Below are positions 1 to 9,656 of a stretch of 64,000 nt of DNA, in pieces. The notes under the pieces are model-generated. The model had not been told where the DNA came from and made no database searches. It saw only the letters and a program-made list of their open reading frames with translations. The stretch's first letter is position 1, and each line of letters opens with the position of its first letter. Origin of the DNA: Rivularia sp. MS3 (GTDB lineage: Bacteria > Cyanobacteriota > Cyanobacteriia > Cyanobacteriales > Nostocaceae); contig JAHCMI010000050.1 of the NCBI GenBank assembly GCA_019192545.1, positions 1-64,000 of the forward strand. Reading direction: 5' to 3'. A program made the position numbers and the translations under genes.

Positions 1-1
1 A

Positions 2-751
2 TTTAAGTATAGGTATGGCGATCGCACTGGTTTTCACAAAATCGCGTTGCTCCCTCCTGTAGAAGGTAATCGTTGGGCTGTAACTTTGGCTGGTATTGCT
101 AGAGATTATCCACCAGTAGATAATCAAGGTTTTTTAAAATGTGCGCGTAATTTACGCGATGGTGCAATTTACGATGCGATTAAAGATGCCAAACCTCTAA
201 GCAAGGTACATAGTTATCGTCGTACAGAAAATTGCTGGCAGCATTATGAATTAACACGTTTACCGGAAGGTTTAGTAATTATTGGAGATGCGGCTTGTGC
301 TTTTAACCCTATATATGGGCAAGGAATGACAACTGCGGCTCTAGGTGCTTTAACTCTACAAAAATGTTTGCAACAGCAGTTGAAAAATTCTCAATATCAA
401 ACCAAGGGGTTAACTAAAAATTTTCAAAAACAATTAGCTCAAGTGTTAAAAACGCCGTGGTTAATGGCAACGAGCGATGATTTTCGCTGGGAAACAACTG
501 AAGGTGGAAAACCCGATAAAATAACTCAATTTATGCACAAATATATGGATGAAGCAATCTTACTAGCAGTGCATAAACCCGAGGCTTATAAAGTTTTTGC
601 CCAAGTCATGCACATGGTTAAAAAGCCTACGGCATTGTTTGCTCCCAGTATCGCATTTGGAGTTTTAAAACAGATAATTAACAGAAAAATAAATCATCAT
701 AATCGAGAGATTTTGACTAATTCGACAAAGCCTATCAGAAATAATTTATAA
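2..751 (+). CDS. FAD-dependent oxidoreductase/monooxygenase, C-terminal part
   Basis: The reading frame is open to the left edge (F-K-Y-R-Y-G-D-R before any Met), so this is the C-terminal part of a longer gene; the TTG at 47 is only an internal codon. The motif GDAACAFNPIYGQGM is the second FAD-contacting GD motif of the 2-polyprenyl-6-methoxyphenol hydroxylase-like flavoprotein fold, followed by a helical C-terminus of about 150 residues. The N-terminal Rossmann GxGxxG motif lies outside the window. The substrate cannot be told from this part. A weak hairpin about 20 bp after the stop may end the transcript. The family is fairly sure; the exact function is unknown. Confidence 0.8.
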   Translation, partial: FKYRYGDRTGFHKIALLPPVEGNRWAVTLAGIARDYPPVDNQGFLKCARNLRDGAIYDAIKDAKPLSKVHSYRRTENCWQHYELTRLPEGLVIIGDAACAFNPIYGQGMTTAALGALTLQKCLQQQLKNSQYQTKGLTKNFQKQLAQVLKTPWLMATSDDFRWETTEGGKPDKITQFMHKYMDEAILLAVHKPEAYKVFAQVMHMVKKPTALFAPSIAFGVLKQIINRKINHHNREILTNSTKPIRNNL

Positions 752-770
752 ACATTATTTATCAAAATTC

Positions 771-802
771 AGAAACCCGGCTTTTCAAAAAACCGAGTTT
801 CT
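771..802. terminator. Imperfect hairpin after the FAD oxidoreductase gene
   Basis: AGAAACCCGGCTT pairs with AACCGAGTTTCT with two mismatches. A relative of the same sequence occurs at 22800-22832, so this may be a dispersed repeat that also serves as a terminator. There is no strong T-run. Confidence 0.4.
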
Positions 803-844
803 ATATGCTAAAGAATAAGCTTATAAACAAGATTATGAAACTAC

Positions 845-1103
845 TTAAACTACACCATATTTTTTAAACCAATTTTGCAATAACAACCAGCCATCTTTTG
901 CAGCTTCTTCATTGTAGCTAGGGCGATAATCGGCATGAAATCCGTGGGGTTGGTTGGGGTAAACTTTTATCTGAGTAGCTGTTTTAGTTTGCTTCAAAGC
1001 TTCTCGCATTTTCTCTACATCATTCTTTTTTTACTTGATAGCCGTAATCGCTTAAATCAGGAAAATCATCTCCGGTAAAAAACTTCTTATTAATCTGAAT
1101 CAT
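845..1103 (-). pseudogene. Deletion scar: dienelactone hydrolase C-terminus joined to a foreign N-terminus
   Basis: Reading the minus strand, positions about 1017-845 encode a clean dienelactone hydrolase C-terminus. It includes [10 protein letters not shown], the catalytic-His region [19 protein letters not shown] and the ending NWFKKYGVV-stop. The nucleophile and most of the hydrolase are missing. Upstream, an ATG at 1103 opens a different frame (MIQINKKFFTGDDFPDLSDY..., stopping at 1020). Its 'PDLSxxGYQVKKE' end resembles the start of a cyanobacterial Ser/Thr kinase family, but that assignment is weak. The two pieces meet around an A7 tract in different frames. The simplest reading is that a deletion fused two former genes and killed both. 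Confidence 0.7.
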
Positions 1104-1242
1104 AATTATAGGGCTGATATAAAATTAAATACAAAAAGTATCCCAACAATATTTCAGTATTACTTTAGTATCATGTTTTAACTCAACCCATTTTTTTGAA
1201 CTTCACTAACTTTTCAAATTTGTGTATTTATTCAGACGTTAA

Positions 1243-1752
1243 TTACTGATTCTGCGCTGCAATATAATAAGGTAAATCAATTTCTGGTGCTGAATAACCA
1301 AACTGCGTTAAAGCTGCGGAAACTTCTCCCCGATGATGAGTTCCGTGATTAACTGTATGGCTAATAATATTCGCAAGCTGTAAAGATTTTTCACTCCCCT
1401 GTGTAGTTCGATATGCGATAATTTTTCCTAAATTGTCTGTATCGATTTGCTGTAAAAATTCGCTCCATTTTGCTGTTTGATTTTTAATTTCGGTTTCAAG
1501 CTGCTTTCTATCCGAACATAATTCTTCATCTAATCCAGAAACAGTAAATATTTTATTGATGCAGCGTCCATACCAAATTTTATCCGCTAATAAACTATGA
1601 TTTAGCGTACCGTGAATGCTTTTAAAAAATAAACCACATTCGCGACGATAATCTTCTTCAGATACAGATTCTAGATATTCGTAAAGGCGTTTAAAAGCCC
1701 AGGAATGGTATTGCGTTAGGGTGAAAAAGTGTTGTGCTAATTCCATAATCAA
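1243..1752 (-). CDS. DinB family protein
   Basis: This 169-residue protein has the four-helix DinB/YfiT layout. The metal triad is visible as His52 (TLNHSLLAD) and His136/His140 in NHGTHHRGE. DinB-like proteins include metal-dependent thiol transferases and damage-inducible proteins of unknown activity, and the substrate cannot be read here. The gene stands alone with spacers of about 140 bp or more on both sides. Start ATG at 1752; an ATG two codons further in (MELAQ) is equally possible. Confidence 0.85.
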   Translation of the reverse strand: MIMELAQHFFTLTQYHSWAFKRLYEYLESVSEEDYRRECGLFFKSIHGTLNHSLLADKIWYGRCINKIFTVSGLDEELCSDRKQLETEIKNQTAKWSEFLQQIDTDNLGKIIAYRTTQGSEKSLQLANIISHTVNHGTHHRGEVSAALTQFGYSAPEIDLPYYIAAQNQ

Positions 1753-1961
1753 AACTCGGTTTTCAATTATCTAACATTTTTTGTTTGTTGAATATTTGAG
1801 ATGAAATCATTATTAATTCAGTTTATTAAAATTTTACATTAATCCCGTAAATATAAATTGTATGTAAAGCTTGTTTAATTAAGATGAATGTGGTATCAGT
1901 AAAAATACTGGATTTATCAAAATGTTGTTGAATAGTTAGTTGGATAAAATATTAAATCTAT

Positions 1962-2681
1962 ATGAATAGCAAATTAACATCTTTGTTTGTCTTACCCTTC
2001 TTATTTGCTACTGCAATACCAGCCAAAGCTCAATCTCAATTACTGGACAAAAAAACTGCTTTACAAACTGTTGCTGCACGGATATTAAATGATAGTCAAT
2101 ATCGTAATGTGCGGATGAATTGCCTTTCTTTCGTTACAGTTAACTCTACTCCTTCATTTTTCGATTTTATAGTCCATGAAAAGCATGGTAATGGATGTCC
2201 TAGTGTAGCTAATTCTAAGTTAATATTCGAGCGTTATAGAATTAATCGCAGTAATTTGAGAGTCGAACAATTTGATAAAGTTGCTAACCGTTGGATTGCT
2301 GAAAATAAGGTTCAGTTGAAAAAAGCAAACGTGCCAATTTTTATTGGTAGCTTGAATAAAAGCCCTTCAGCTTTCAATACTTTTATGCAGGATAATATCG
2401 GTAAAACAGTTTATCTAGAAATAGTTTTTGGTGACAACATCCCGCAAGGTTATCGTTCTCAGCAAAGTACGCCTTTCTTTGAAGTCAGCGAACAGCCAAA
2501 AAAACAAAATTCAAAGTTTAATACTTATTTTATGCAGCAAGCAGGAAACGGTTACAACTGGGGCAAGGTAACTAATTACGATGAAAAAAATCGTAAATTA
2601 TCTGGCTTTTTCAAAGTTGGACAACCGAAGAAAATAAATGATAGATGGACTTCTTTTGATATTACTTTTATTCCGCAGTAA
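1962..2681 (+). CDS. Secreted/periplasmic hypothetical protein
   Basis: The first 24 residues form a typical Sec signal peptide with an Ala-x-Ala site (PAKA|QS). The remaining 215 residues have no motif I recognise. Two Cys near residues 54 and 79 could form a disulfide (MNCLSF and NGCPSV). The C-terminal half (QAGNGYNWGKVTNYDEKNRK) is polar with alternating hydrophobic residues, suggesting beta structure. The gene is convergent with the DUF445 gene, and a long perfect hairpin lies between them. Function unknown; the coding call is sure. Confidence 0.75.
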   Translation: MNSKLTSLFVLPFLFATAIPAKAQSQLLDKKTALQTVAARILNDSQYRNVRMNCLSFVTVNSTPSFFDFIVHEKHGNGCPSVANSKLIFERYRINRSNLRVEQFDKVANRWIAENKVQLKKANVPIFIGSLNKSPSAFNTFMQDNIGKTVYLEIVFGDNIPQGYRSQQSTPFFEVSEQPKKQNSKFNTYFMQQAGNGYNWGKVTNYDEKNRKLSGFFKVGQPKKINDRWTSFDITFIPQ

Positions 2682-2701
2682 GAGAAGAGGGAATAAAATA
2701 T

Positions 2702-2756
2702 GTTCGTAGTTGCGCTTCAGCGCCAAGATTTTTGGCGCTGAAGCGCAACTACGAAC
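2702..2756. repeat. Perfect 25-bp inverted repeat, GTTCGTAGTTGCGC family
   Basis: Positions 2702-2726 are exactly complementary to 2732-2756 with a 5-nt loop. The hairpin lies between two convergent genes, so it can act as a two-way terminator. The same core word GTTCGTAGTTGCGC recurs at about 42550, 42625 and 59602, so it belongs to a dispersed family. Confidence 0.85.
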
Positions 2757-2805
2757 CCTATATAATAAGTAACATTCGGACTTGATATAACACACCCTAC
2801 AAGAA

Positions 2806-4044
2806 TTACAGATTATTATTAACGTATAATAGAACATCTTGAAGTAACCCAACGGTAAAGCCTAAAACACCACCTAGAGTTACAATTGCTTGTAATTCGT
2901 TTTTGACAATTCCTTCGATGGCGTTTTCTAAATCGGCTGGCGATGTTGATTTGATTCTATCAATAATTACTTGGTCAATTGATAAAATTGGAATTGCTTG
3001 AGCTACAAGTTTTTCTAAATCTCTTTCTAAATAACGTTCTAGTAGTAATGCTAATTCTTTACTAACTACTTCTAAAGATGAATTCATGACTTGCGAATTA
3101 CTCAAACGGTTTAATAGTAAACTCGCAATTTTATCCCAATCTAAGGTTTTGCTGAAGCCTTCTAGTAAATCACCACCACGGGTTCTGATGTATTGACGAA
3201 CTGTGTCCCCTGTAGTTTTTCGTAACTGTCGTACCGTACCAATTGGTAAATTTTGCAGAGAAACGCTTTGGACAATTCTACGAATGCGATCGCGAACTTG
3301 TAAATCTTGAGTTAATTCTCGAATGCGGGCGTTAGTTGCGTCTTTTTCGTCCAAGCAGTAGGTACGCAAACGAGTTAAGCTATTGCGTAAGCCGAATAGA
3401 TTGGCTACCACCCAATAAGTACCGCTAGTTCTTTCGCGGAAACTTTCGTCAATAGTTTGAATTGTTCTATCTGTAAGAAAATCAACTATGGCTAAACGAA
3501 TAGTATCCGGTGGTAAAACAACTTGTAGCAACCAATCAGCCAAACGAGATGCTTGAATGTCGGTAAGTTGAAAATCTAGCAATATCTGGTCAAATATTTG
3601 ATCTATTTGCGCTTCTAAAAAATCTTCTCGTCTCGCTAAAACTTTTAACAAGCGCGGTAGTGATTCTCCTAGCAAATCTTTGAGAATACCTGCCAATATT
3701 CTAGTAGTTTTTTGTTCTCTATCATCTTTAATTTGGTCGATTGCCATTTGCAGCAACCATAAAATTCCTGCTTCGACTCGTTCTCTTTCTAACAACCTTC
3801 GTGCTAGCTTCTGCAATTCTTCCGGTGTTAGCAACGACTGCATTATCGTCTTAGAAACGTTTCTAGCTAAACGCTCTTGATTGCGAGGTATTAATCCAGG
3901 AGTGAATGGAAGCTTTTTTCCCCCTACATAAAGCGCTCGGTAAGGGCGGAATAACATTTTAATAGCTAAATCATTAGTAAAATAGCCGATAATTCCACCT
4001 GCTAAGGGGGGAGTGATATATAACCAGAGATTAGAAAAAGCCAC
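2806..4044 (-). CDS. DUF445 family membrane protein
   Basis: This 412-residue protein begins with a membrane segment containing the family signature [20 protein letters not shown], followed by [24 protein letters not shown] long helical middle follows, and a second hydrophobic segment sits at the C-terminus ([19 protein letters not shown]). This order (TM, soluble helical domain, TM) matches DUF445/YheB-type membrane proteins, whose biochemical role is not established. It is monocistronic; the STRR cluster at 4051-4140 begins just upstream of its start. Confidence 0.85.
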   Translation of the reverse strand: MAFSNLWLYITPPLAGGIIGYFTNDLAIKMLFRPYRALYVGGKKLPFTPGLIPRNQERLARNVSKTIMQSLLTPEELQKLARRLLERERVEAGILWLLQMAIDQIKDDREQKTTRILAGILKDLLGESLPRLLKVLARREDFLEAQIDQIFDQILLDFQLTDIQASRLADWLLQVVLPPDTIRLAIVDFLTDRTIQTIDESFRERTSGTYWVVANLFGLRNSLTRLRTYCLDEKDATNARIRELTQDLQVRDRIRRIVQSVSLQNLPIGTVRQLRKTTGDTVRQYIRTRGGDLLEGFSKTLDWDKIASLLLNRLSNSQVMNSSLEVVSKELALLLERYLERDLEKLVAQAIPILSIDQVIIDRIKSTSPADLENAIEGIVKNELQAIVTLGGVLGFTVGLLQDVLLYVNNNL

Positions 4045-4050
4045 GATAGA

Positions 4051-4140
4051 AGTTAAGAGTTGAGAGCTATAAGTTAGGAGTTAGGAGTTTGAAGATAGAA
4101 GTTAGGAGTTGAGAGTTAGGAGTTAAGAGTTAGAAGTTAT
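4051..4140. repeat. Heptameric STRR cluster (AGTTAGG-type)
   Basis: Degenerate tandem copies of GAGTTAG/GAGTTAA fill this stretch. The rest of the 4045-4380 gap is AT-rich with no gene; another short run of the same heptamer lies at about 4364-4392 and enters the end of menG. Confidence 0.8.
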
Positions 4141-4380
4141 AAATTATGAATTATAAATAAGTAAACTATTTAAGTCTTTGAACGTTAAAAATAGATGCAT
4201 AATTATTTAGATAACGATTGAGTTTTTACCAATTCAGAAACTTTCTAAAAAAATGTATTGAAAAACAATTTCATATTTTAATTAAAAAATTACCGGTTAT
4301 GCAGCACTGATAAATTTTAATTGATAACTTTTAAGTGTTAATTTCCATCCGCTTAAATCTTAACTCTTAACTCCTCATTC

Positions 4381-5076
4381 CTAACTCCTGCCTTTCGTTA
4401 CTACCAGCACCCCCATCATACCGTTTGCAATCGGATAGTGTACCATTTGAGCAAAACCAACTTTACGAGCTATCTCTACTTGCTCCCTGCCGCTAGGAAA
4501 ACGCTCTAAGCTGGGATTTATATAAGCATATTCTTCTTTCAAGCCCATATGAGTAGCTGCGGGAACTACCAAATTATCTAAATACCATTGCTGAAAACCG
4601 CGCATCAAAGTATTTTCAGGACGATTAAAATCTAAGATTGCACAAGTTGCTCCCGTCTTTAAAACTCGGTGTATTTCCTCCAAACAACGGGGGATATCCG
4701 TAACATTTCTTAATCCATAACCCATTGTTGCCGCATCAAATTGATTGTCGTCAAAAGGCAATTCGAGTACATCAGCTTCTATCCAGGAAATGTTAGGAGT
4801 CGGATAACAATCTTTGCTGCGATCGCGAGCAACTTCCAACAACTCCGGAGAAAAATCTACAGCCTGTACTTGTGAGCTAGTTCCAACCTTACGAGCCAAT
4901 CGGAAAGCTAAATCCCCGCTTCCACAACATAAATCTAAGACTTTATCTCCTGTCTTAGCAGCGCTCCATTTAACCGTCATTTCCTTCCATATTCGATGTT
5001 GTCCCAAGCTCAGCAAATCATTTAATTGGTCGTAAACAGGCGCAATGCGGTTAAAAATGGAACGAATTTCAGACAT
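4381..5076 (-). CDS. menG: Demethylphylloquinone/demethylmenaquinone methyltransferase
   Basis: This is a 231-residue class I SAM methyltransferase of the UbiE/MenG family. It methylates the naphthoquinone ring in the last step of phylloquinone (or menaquinone) synthesis, which in cyanobacteria supplies the photosystem I quinone. Visible motifs are FNRIAPVYDQLNDLLSLGQH (UbiE signature), VLDLCCGSGDLAF (SAM motif I), ATMGYGLRNVTD and ILDFNRP. The length is normal. The last codons (KGRS-stop) overlap an AGTTAGG heptamer repeat, so the extreme C-terminus probably depends on the repeat. The gene name ubiE is also used for this family. Confidence 0.93.
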   Translation of the reverse strand: MSEIRSIFNRIAPVYDQLNDLLSLGQHRIWKEMTVKWSAAKTGDKVLDLCCGSGDLAFRLARKVGTSSQVQAVDFSPELLEVARDRSKDCYPTPNISWIEADVLELPFDDNQFDAATMGYGLRNVTDIPRCLEEIHRVLKTGATCAILDFNRPENTLMRGFQQWYLDNLVVPAATHMGLKEEYAYINPSLERFPSGREQVEIARKVGFAQMVHYPIANGMMGVLVVTKGRS

Positions 5077-5080
5077 TTTC

Positions 5081-5142
5081 AGTTATCAGTGAACAGTGAA
5101 CAGTCAACAGTCAGCGGTGAACAGTTATCAGTTAACAATTAT
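5081..5142. repeat. STRR cluster (AACAGT-type) upstream of menG
   Basis: Degenerate tandem copies of GTGAACA/GTCAACA units lie directly upstream of the menG start. Confidence 0.7.
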
Positions 5143-5215
5143 CATCGATCGGCTATTTTATAAATACTCTTAATATTCACTGCTAGTTAAGCTGTCACAT
5201 ATTTAATTTGTATAT

Positions 5216-5238
5216 AAAAAGCGGGCTGTTCGGCCCGC
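5216..5238 (-). terminator. Rho-independent terminator of the response regulator gene
   Basis: The stem GCGGGC/GCCCGC (5221-5226 with 5233-5238, 6-nt loop) is followed, on the minus strand, by TTTTTATATA. It lies about 90 bp past the stop of the minus-strand response regulator gene, as expected for its terminator. Confidence 0.75.
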
Positions 5239-5271
5239 ACTACAATAACTCAAAAATTTTTGTTTACAAAA

Positions 5272-5337
5272 TGCTCGCTGTTCACTGTTCGCTGTTCACT
5301 GTTCGCTGTTCGCTGTTCGCTGTTCGCTGTTAACTGT
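5272..5337. repeat. STRR cluster (TGTTCGC/TGTTCAC) entering a coding end
   Basis: About nine 7-bp units of CTGTTCG/CTGTTCA run in tandem. The last one supplies the stop codon of the response regulator gene (Y-S-stop). Confidence 0.85.
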
Positions 5338-6274
5338 AATGAGCGCAATTAAGCACCAATGCTAATAATTGTGATGAGAAATGAATTAACTTGAGTTCAT
5401 CTTCGCGCAAAGTACAGGGCTTTTTCCACTGTAGGGATAGCACTGCGGTAACTTCGTTTGCATGAACCACGGGCACAACCAAGTGCCCCACCGTATCTGT
5501 ATCTGAATAATGAGCAACTTCCTTAAGTTTTTCGTCTTTAGTGATATTTACGGAAACTTTCATATTTTTGGTGGCAATAGATTCCTGAATTAAGGGGTCT
5601 TTATCGAGCCAGTTATCTAGTATGCCATCTTGACTAAAAGTACCGCACTCAGAAGTCAAACTTCCATTTTCGACTAACTGAAGAATACAGCCGTCAGCAG
5701 CAAAAGTTTCTCCATAAATTGCAGCAATTGGTGTCAGACTTTCTTCCTTACTGCCAACTGTTTTTGTTACCTGTATGGATGAAGTTAACAACGCCATTTG
5801 CGAATTTGCACGGCGTAATTCTTCAGTACGCTGCTTGAGTAAATCGTAAGTTTCAGCAGCACGTTGGACAACTCCCTTTAATTCTTCGGGGTCCCAAGGC
5901 TTAGTAATATATCTGTAAACTTGTCCGGCATTAATCGCATCTACAAGGTCTTCAATATCGGTAAAACCAGTTAAAATGATTCTTACTGTATCGGGGAACT
6001 GAGGTAAAGTTTTGCTGAGAAATTCAGTACCCTTCATTTCCGGCATTCTTTGATCGGAAATAATCACAGCAACTTCTCCTTCCTCAGCCAATACTTGTAA
6101 AGCATTAGTACCGCTATCTGCTTTTAAAACTTGAAAATCACGACGAAAAGTCCGATACAACAAATCAAGATTATCTGGTTCATCGTCTACTACTAAGATT
6201 TTTTGTTTTTTACGTCTTTGTGAAGTCATTAATTGATTACGAATATTATCTAGGTCGATTGGCAGATGATTCAT
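5330..6274 (-). CDS. Response regulator with C-terminal GAF-like domain
   Basis: Residues 25-145 are a complete receiver domain. The acidic pair is Asp30/Asp31, the phosphoacceptor is Asp74 (IISDQRMP), the switch Thr is Thr102 (ILTGF) and the Lys is Lys125 (ITKPW). A helical linker (about 140-165) leads to a GAF-like region (about 170-310; CILQLVENG, VGHLVVPV, AVLSLQW). There is no DNA-binding or enzymatic output domain, so it probably acts by protein contact, perhaps on a histidine kinase. RpfG-type receivers have the same SDQRMPxM motif. No partner kinase is adjacent. The C-terminus ends inside a heptamer repeat. Confidence 0.85.
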   Translation of the reverse strand: MNHLPIDLDNIRNQLMTSQRRKKQKILVVDDEPDNLDLLYRTFRRDFQVLKADSGTNALQVLAEEGEVAVIISDQRMPEMKGTEFLSKTLPQFPDTVRIILTGFTDIEDLVDAINAGQVYRYITKPWDPEELKGVVQRAAETYDLLKQRTEELRRANSQMALLTSSIQVTKTVGSKEESLTPIAAIYGETFAADGCILQLVENGSLTSECGTFSQDGILDNWLDKDPLIQESIATKNMKVSVNITKDEKLKEVAHYSDTDTVGHLVVPVVHANEVTAVLSLQWKKPCTLREDELKLIHFSSQLLALVLNCAHYS

Positions 6275-6631
6275 TATATTGATTCCATTACATCATATGT
6301 GCTTTTTTATATTGAATACAAATTTAATTGACGAATCGCTGTTTTCCTATAAATGTCTCGATAACTGACATAAAAGCATTATTTACTAATTTAATTAGGT
6401 GATTTTTTTCCGAGAAAACACGGTATTTAAATTAGCCCTGTATGCAAGATTATTCTTTGATAACTCATAATTTTAGCTAGCGGTTGAGTATTCACCCCAA
6501 TAAAATCATTTCTTTTTTAACTAGTACCCTTAACATCGTTTAACAATTCTGTAACTATATGTTTTGTCAGGGCACGCTTGTTTACAGTTAGGGCATAAAA
6601 TAATCTTTATTGCTGCGCGTTTTCCTCAGTT
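6275..6631. other. Intergenic region between divergent response regulator and raf1 genes
   Basis: This AT-rich 357 bp holds no convincing ORF or repeat. As the genes on both sides are divergent it must carry both promoters, but I cannot point to the -10/-35 boxes with confidence. Confidence 0.4.
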
Positions 6632-7720
6632 ATGACAGATTTACCACCTAATTCTCAAAGTACTGAAAATCAACCTAATCGGGAACTAGCCGAAGAATTA
6701 TTACGAAAACTCAGGCAAAAAGAAGGAAGCTGGGTTGAATGGGGACAGGCTTGTGCTTATCTGCAAAAATCCGGTTACAATCCCCAAGATATTTTTGAAG
6801 CTACGGGTTTTGAACCAATTCAGCAAAATCAAATTATTGTTGGTTCTCAAGTTTACAATTCATTAGAAAAAGGTGGTGCTTCCGAAGAAGTAAAGTCTCA
6901 TTATTCTCAACGAGGAAGCGATGTCCTATATGAGTTTCGGATGCTTGCTCAAGAAGAGCGTGCCAGTGCTGCCGAGCTTGCTTTCAAGCATAAAGTTGAT
7001 GCAGATGAAGTTAAAGAAGTTGCTCGGGCAATTAAAGATTTTTCTCGCTTGCGTAATTTACCTGAAGGCTTTTCCGCCCATCCTGGTGATGCTGTAGCTT
7101 ATCAAACTTGGAAGCAAGCCCGACAAAAGTCTGATTTGCAATTGCGATCGCGGTTTATTGCTAAGGGTTTAAAGTTTGCTCATACGGATTCAGCCCGTCA
7201 GAAAATAGAACAGTTGCTAACCGATTTTACCGTTGTTCCTCAACGTCCAGCGCCGCTGCTACCCTTTTACCGTCTGGAATCGGAAGCAGAAATGTCTCGG
7301 GTGGTTCCCGTGGCAGGTGAGTTGCCACTGAATCCAGATGCTTTGAGGGCAGTTCCCATTGTAGAGGAAACCGAACCATTTAACATGGTGAAGTTTTCAG
7401 GTGAAGGTGCATGGGTACCATTACCAGGTTGGCAAGTAGTATTAAATGCTGAAGACCCCGTGGTAATATTAGGCAAAAGCGATATTTTCCCCAACCAAGA
7501 AGGGAATAAACCCCAACCCGTGATGATAGCCATCGACCGTTCTCAAAGAAAATGGGATAATGGCAGTTATTTTGTCGTGGATAATTCTGGGGAATTAGAC
7601 TTCCAATGGTTTGAAACCGAACCCGATGTCGATTTATTAGGAAGAGTAATTGTCATCGTAAAACCCAAGAGGATTTTTGATGACGAAATTATCAAAGATT
7701 CTTGGCAGATTGATGAATAA
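6632..7720 (+). CDS. raf1: Rubisco accumulation factor 1
   Basis: This 362-residue protein matches the cyanobacterial Raf1 chaperone, which brackets RbcL dimers and helps assemble the L8 core of form I Rubisco. The N-terminal helical domain (about 20-200) contains GSWVEWGQACAYLQKSGY and RGSDVLYEFRMLAQEERASAAELA. After a linker, the beta-rich dimerisation domain (about 215-355) contains ARPAPLLPFYRLE-like and WVPLPGWQVVLNAEDPVV segments. The length is normal for the family. Rubisco genes are not in this window. Start ATG at 6632 follows a spacer without a clear Shine-Dalgarno site. Confidence 0.92.
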   Translation: MTDLPPNSQSTENQPNRELAEELLRKLRQKEGSWVEWGQACAYLQKSGYNPQDIFEATGFEPIQQNQIIVGSQVYNSLEKGGASEEVKSHYSQRGSDVLYEFRMLAQEERASAAELAFKHKVDADEVKEVARAIKDFSRLRNLPEGFSAHPGDAVAYQTWKQARQKSDLQLRSRFIAKGLKFAHTDSARQKIEQLLTDFTVVPQRPAPLLPFYRLESEAEMSRVVPVAGELPLNPDALRAVPIVEETEPFNMVKFSGEGAWVPLPGWQVVLNAEDPVVILGKSDIFPNQEGNKPQPVMIAIDRSQRKWDNGSYFVVDNSGELDFQWFETEPDVDLLGRVIVIVKPKRIFDDEIIKDSWQIDE

Positions 7721-8126
7721 ATAAATTGGGAATGGGGGAATGGGAATGGGGGATTGGGCATTGGGCATTGGTAAAGTCAACGAAAAATCTAACCCCTAAG
7801 CCCCCTTTTCTTACAAGGGAAGAGTGAGTATTTATATTGTAGGGTGTGTTAGATGCACGACAATTTATCTCTTAAGACGGAAAACTTTTTCGACATCATC
7901 TAACGCACCATAACGTTGACACAATAGTTGACACAATAAAAGTTATGAATCATTTCTTCCAAAATTCCATCAAATTCTACAGCCTAACTCCCAAGCCTCT
8001 TTTCCTAGGAAGAAAGAAGGAGAGAAGTATTTTTCCTCAGCGGAGATATTTATTGAAATAATTGCAAAACAATTCATTTTTTGCAATTATTTCAATTGAT
8101 TATTTACAGGGCAGCTTTTACCGTTA
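7721..8126. repeat. Repeat-rich intergenic region before abgT-like gene
   Basis: The region holds GGGAATGGG/GGGCATTGG short tandem repeats (7727-7771). It also has a CCCCTTTTC...GAAGG hairpin-like piece (about 7790-7825), a short direct repeat GTTGACACAAT (7914-7937) and an AT-rich inverted repeat around 8055-8095 (GAAATAATTGCAAA / TTTGCAATTATTTC). No gene is seen. The last inverted repeat is close enough to the next start to be a promoter-proximal site. Confidence 0.6.
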
Positions 8127-9656
8127 ATGACAAAACGCATTCGACGAAGCAAACGCAATTTAATAGATAAATCTCTGGCTTTTATTGAAACAGTAGGAAA
8201 TCGACTACCCGACCCGATAACGCTATTTTTTATACTATCGGTTGCTGTAGTTGTAGTTAGCGCGATCGCAGCTTATCTAAATGTATCGGTAGTCAATCCC
8301 AGCGACGATAAGACTATTGCGGCGGTATCTTTATTAACTCCCGAAAGCATACGCAAAATGTTTACTGAGGCGGTTAATAATTTTACTGGTTTTAAACCTC
8401 TCGGTACCGTACTTGTTGCCATGTTAGGTGTAGGTGTTGCCGAGTCTACAGGTTTGCTTTCTGCACTGTTAAAACAAATAGTATTGATTGCACCGGGAAG
8501 GTTTATTTGTCCGGTTGTGGTGTTTGCCGGTGTAATGGGGAATATCGCTTCGGATGCTGGATATGTGGTACTCGTACCTTTGGGTGCCGTAATTTTTCTG
8601 GCTTTTCGCCGTCATCCCCTCGCAGGAATAGCAGCGGCTTTTGCTGGGGTTTCTGGTGGGTATAGCGCGAATTTAATCATAAATCCCCTCGATCCTTTAC
8701 TGGCGGGATTATCTCAAACTGCGGCTCAAGTAATTAAACCAAACTATCAGGTAAATGCGACTGCCAACTATTATTTCATGATAGTTTCGACATTTTTTAT
8801 TACCTTAATAGCTTGGTTTGTCACCGAAAAAATTATCGAACCGCGTTTAGGAGTTTATAACCAAGCTGAAGATATCCCCATGCAAACGCTGACACCATCA
8901 GAAAGAACGGGTTTGCGTTGGGCTGGATTTTCTTTATTATTATTATTAGCGTTTATCGCAGCCTTAGTTTTACCACCACAAGGAATATTACGCGATCCCG
9001 AAACATTTACAATTATCCCTTCACCCTTCATTGATAGTATAGTTATCATCATTGCCTTAGCGTTTCTAATTCCGGGAATTGTTTACGGTAAAGTTTCCGG
9101 AAGAATCGAAAGCGATAGAGATGTAGCCAATGCTTTAGGCGATTCGATGGCATCGATGGGTTATTACATCGCTTTAGCTTTTATTTCCGCCCAATTTATT
9201 GCTTATTTTAGCTGGAGCAATTTAGGTTTAATTTTGGCAGTTAACGGAGCCAATTTTCTCAAAGCAACGGGATTTACCGGCGTACCGCTGATGTTGATGT
9301 TTATCGTCGTCAGTATGTTGATTAACTTATTCGTCGGCTCCGCTTCGGCAAAATGGGCGATAATGGCACCGATATTTATCCCGATGTTTATGTTAGTGGG
9401 ATATTCGCCAGAGTTAACGCAAGCTGCTTATAGAATAGGCGATTCTTCAACTAATATAATTACGCCTTTGATGCCTTATTTTCCTGTAGTGGTAGCATTT
9501 GGGCAAAGGTACGATAAAAGTTTAAAAATAGGAACTTTGATTTCCTTGATGTTGCCTTATTCCGTCGCATTTTTGATAGGATGGGCAATTTTATTTGTGA
9601 TTTGGTTTGTATTCAAATTGCCGTTGGGGCCAGGAGCAGTTTCAATTCTCGGTTAA
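8127..9656 (+). CDS. AbgT family transporter
   Basis: This 509-residue polytopic membrane protein has about ten hydrophobic helices and matches AbgT (p-aminobenzoyl-glutamate transporter) proteins. Signatures are NRLPDPITLFFILS near the N-terminus, LGVGVAESTGLLSALLK, GNIASDAGYVVLVPLGA, SGGYSANLIINPLDPLLAGLSQ and, near the C-terminus, GSASAKWAIMAPIFIPM and RIGDSSTNIITPLMPYFP. Characterised members import p-aminobenzoyl-glutamate or export sulfonamides using the ion gradient; which applies here is unknown. It has no operon partner. Confidence 0.92.
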   Translation: MTKRIRRSKRNLIDKSLAFIETVGNRLPDPITLFFILSVAVVVVSAIAAYLNVSVVNPSDDKTIAAVSLLTPESIRKMFTEAVNNFTGFKPLGTVLVAMLGVGVAESTGLLSALLKQIVLIAPGRFICPVVVFAGVMGNIASDAGYVVLVPLGAVIFLAFRRHPLAGIAAAFAGVSGGYSANLIINPLDPLLAGLSQTAAQVIKPNYQVNATANYYFMIVSTFFITLIAWFVTEKIIEPRLGVYNQAEDIPMQTLTPSERTGLRWAGFSLLLLLAFIAALVLPPQGILRDPETFTIIPSPFIDSIVIIIALAFLIPGIVYGKVSGRIESDRDVANALGDSMASMGYYIALAFISAQFIAYFSWSNLGLILAVNGANFLKATGFTGVPLMLMFIVVSMLINLFVGSASAKWAIMAPIFIPMFMLVGYSPELTQAAYRIGDSSTNIITPLMPYFPVVVAFGQRYDKSLKIGTLISLMLPYSVAFLIGWAILFVIWFVFKLPLGPGAVSILG

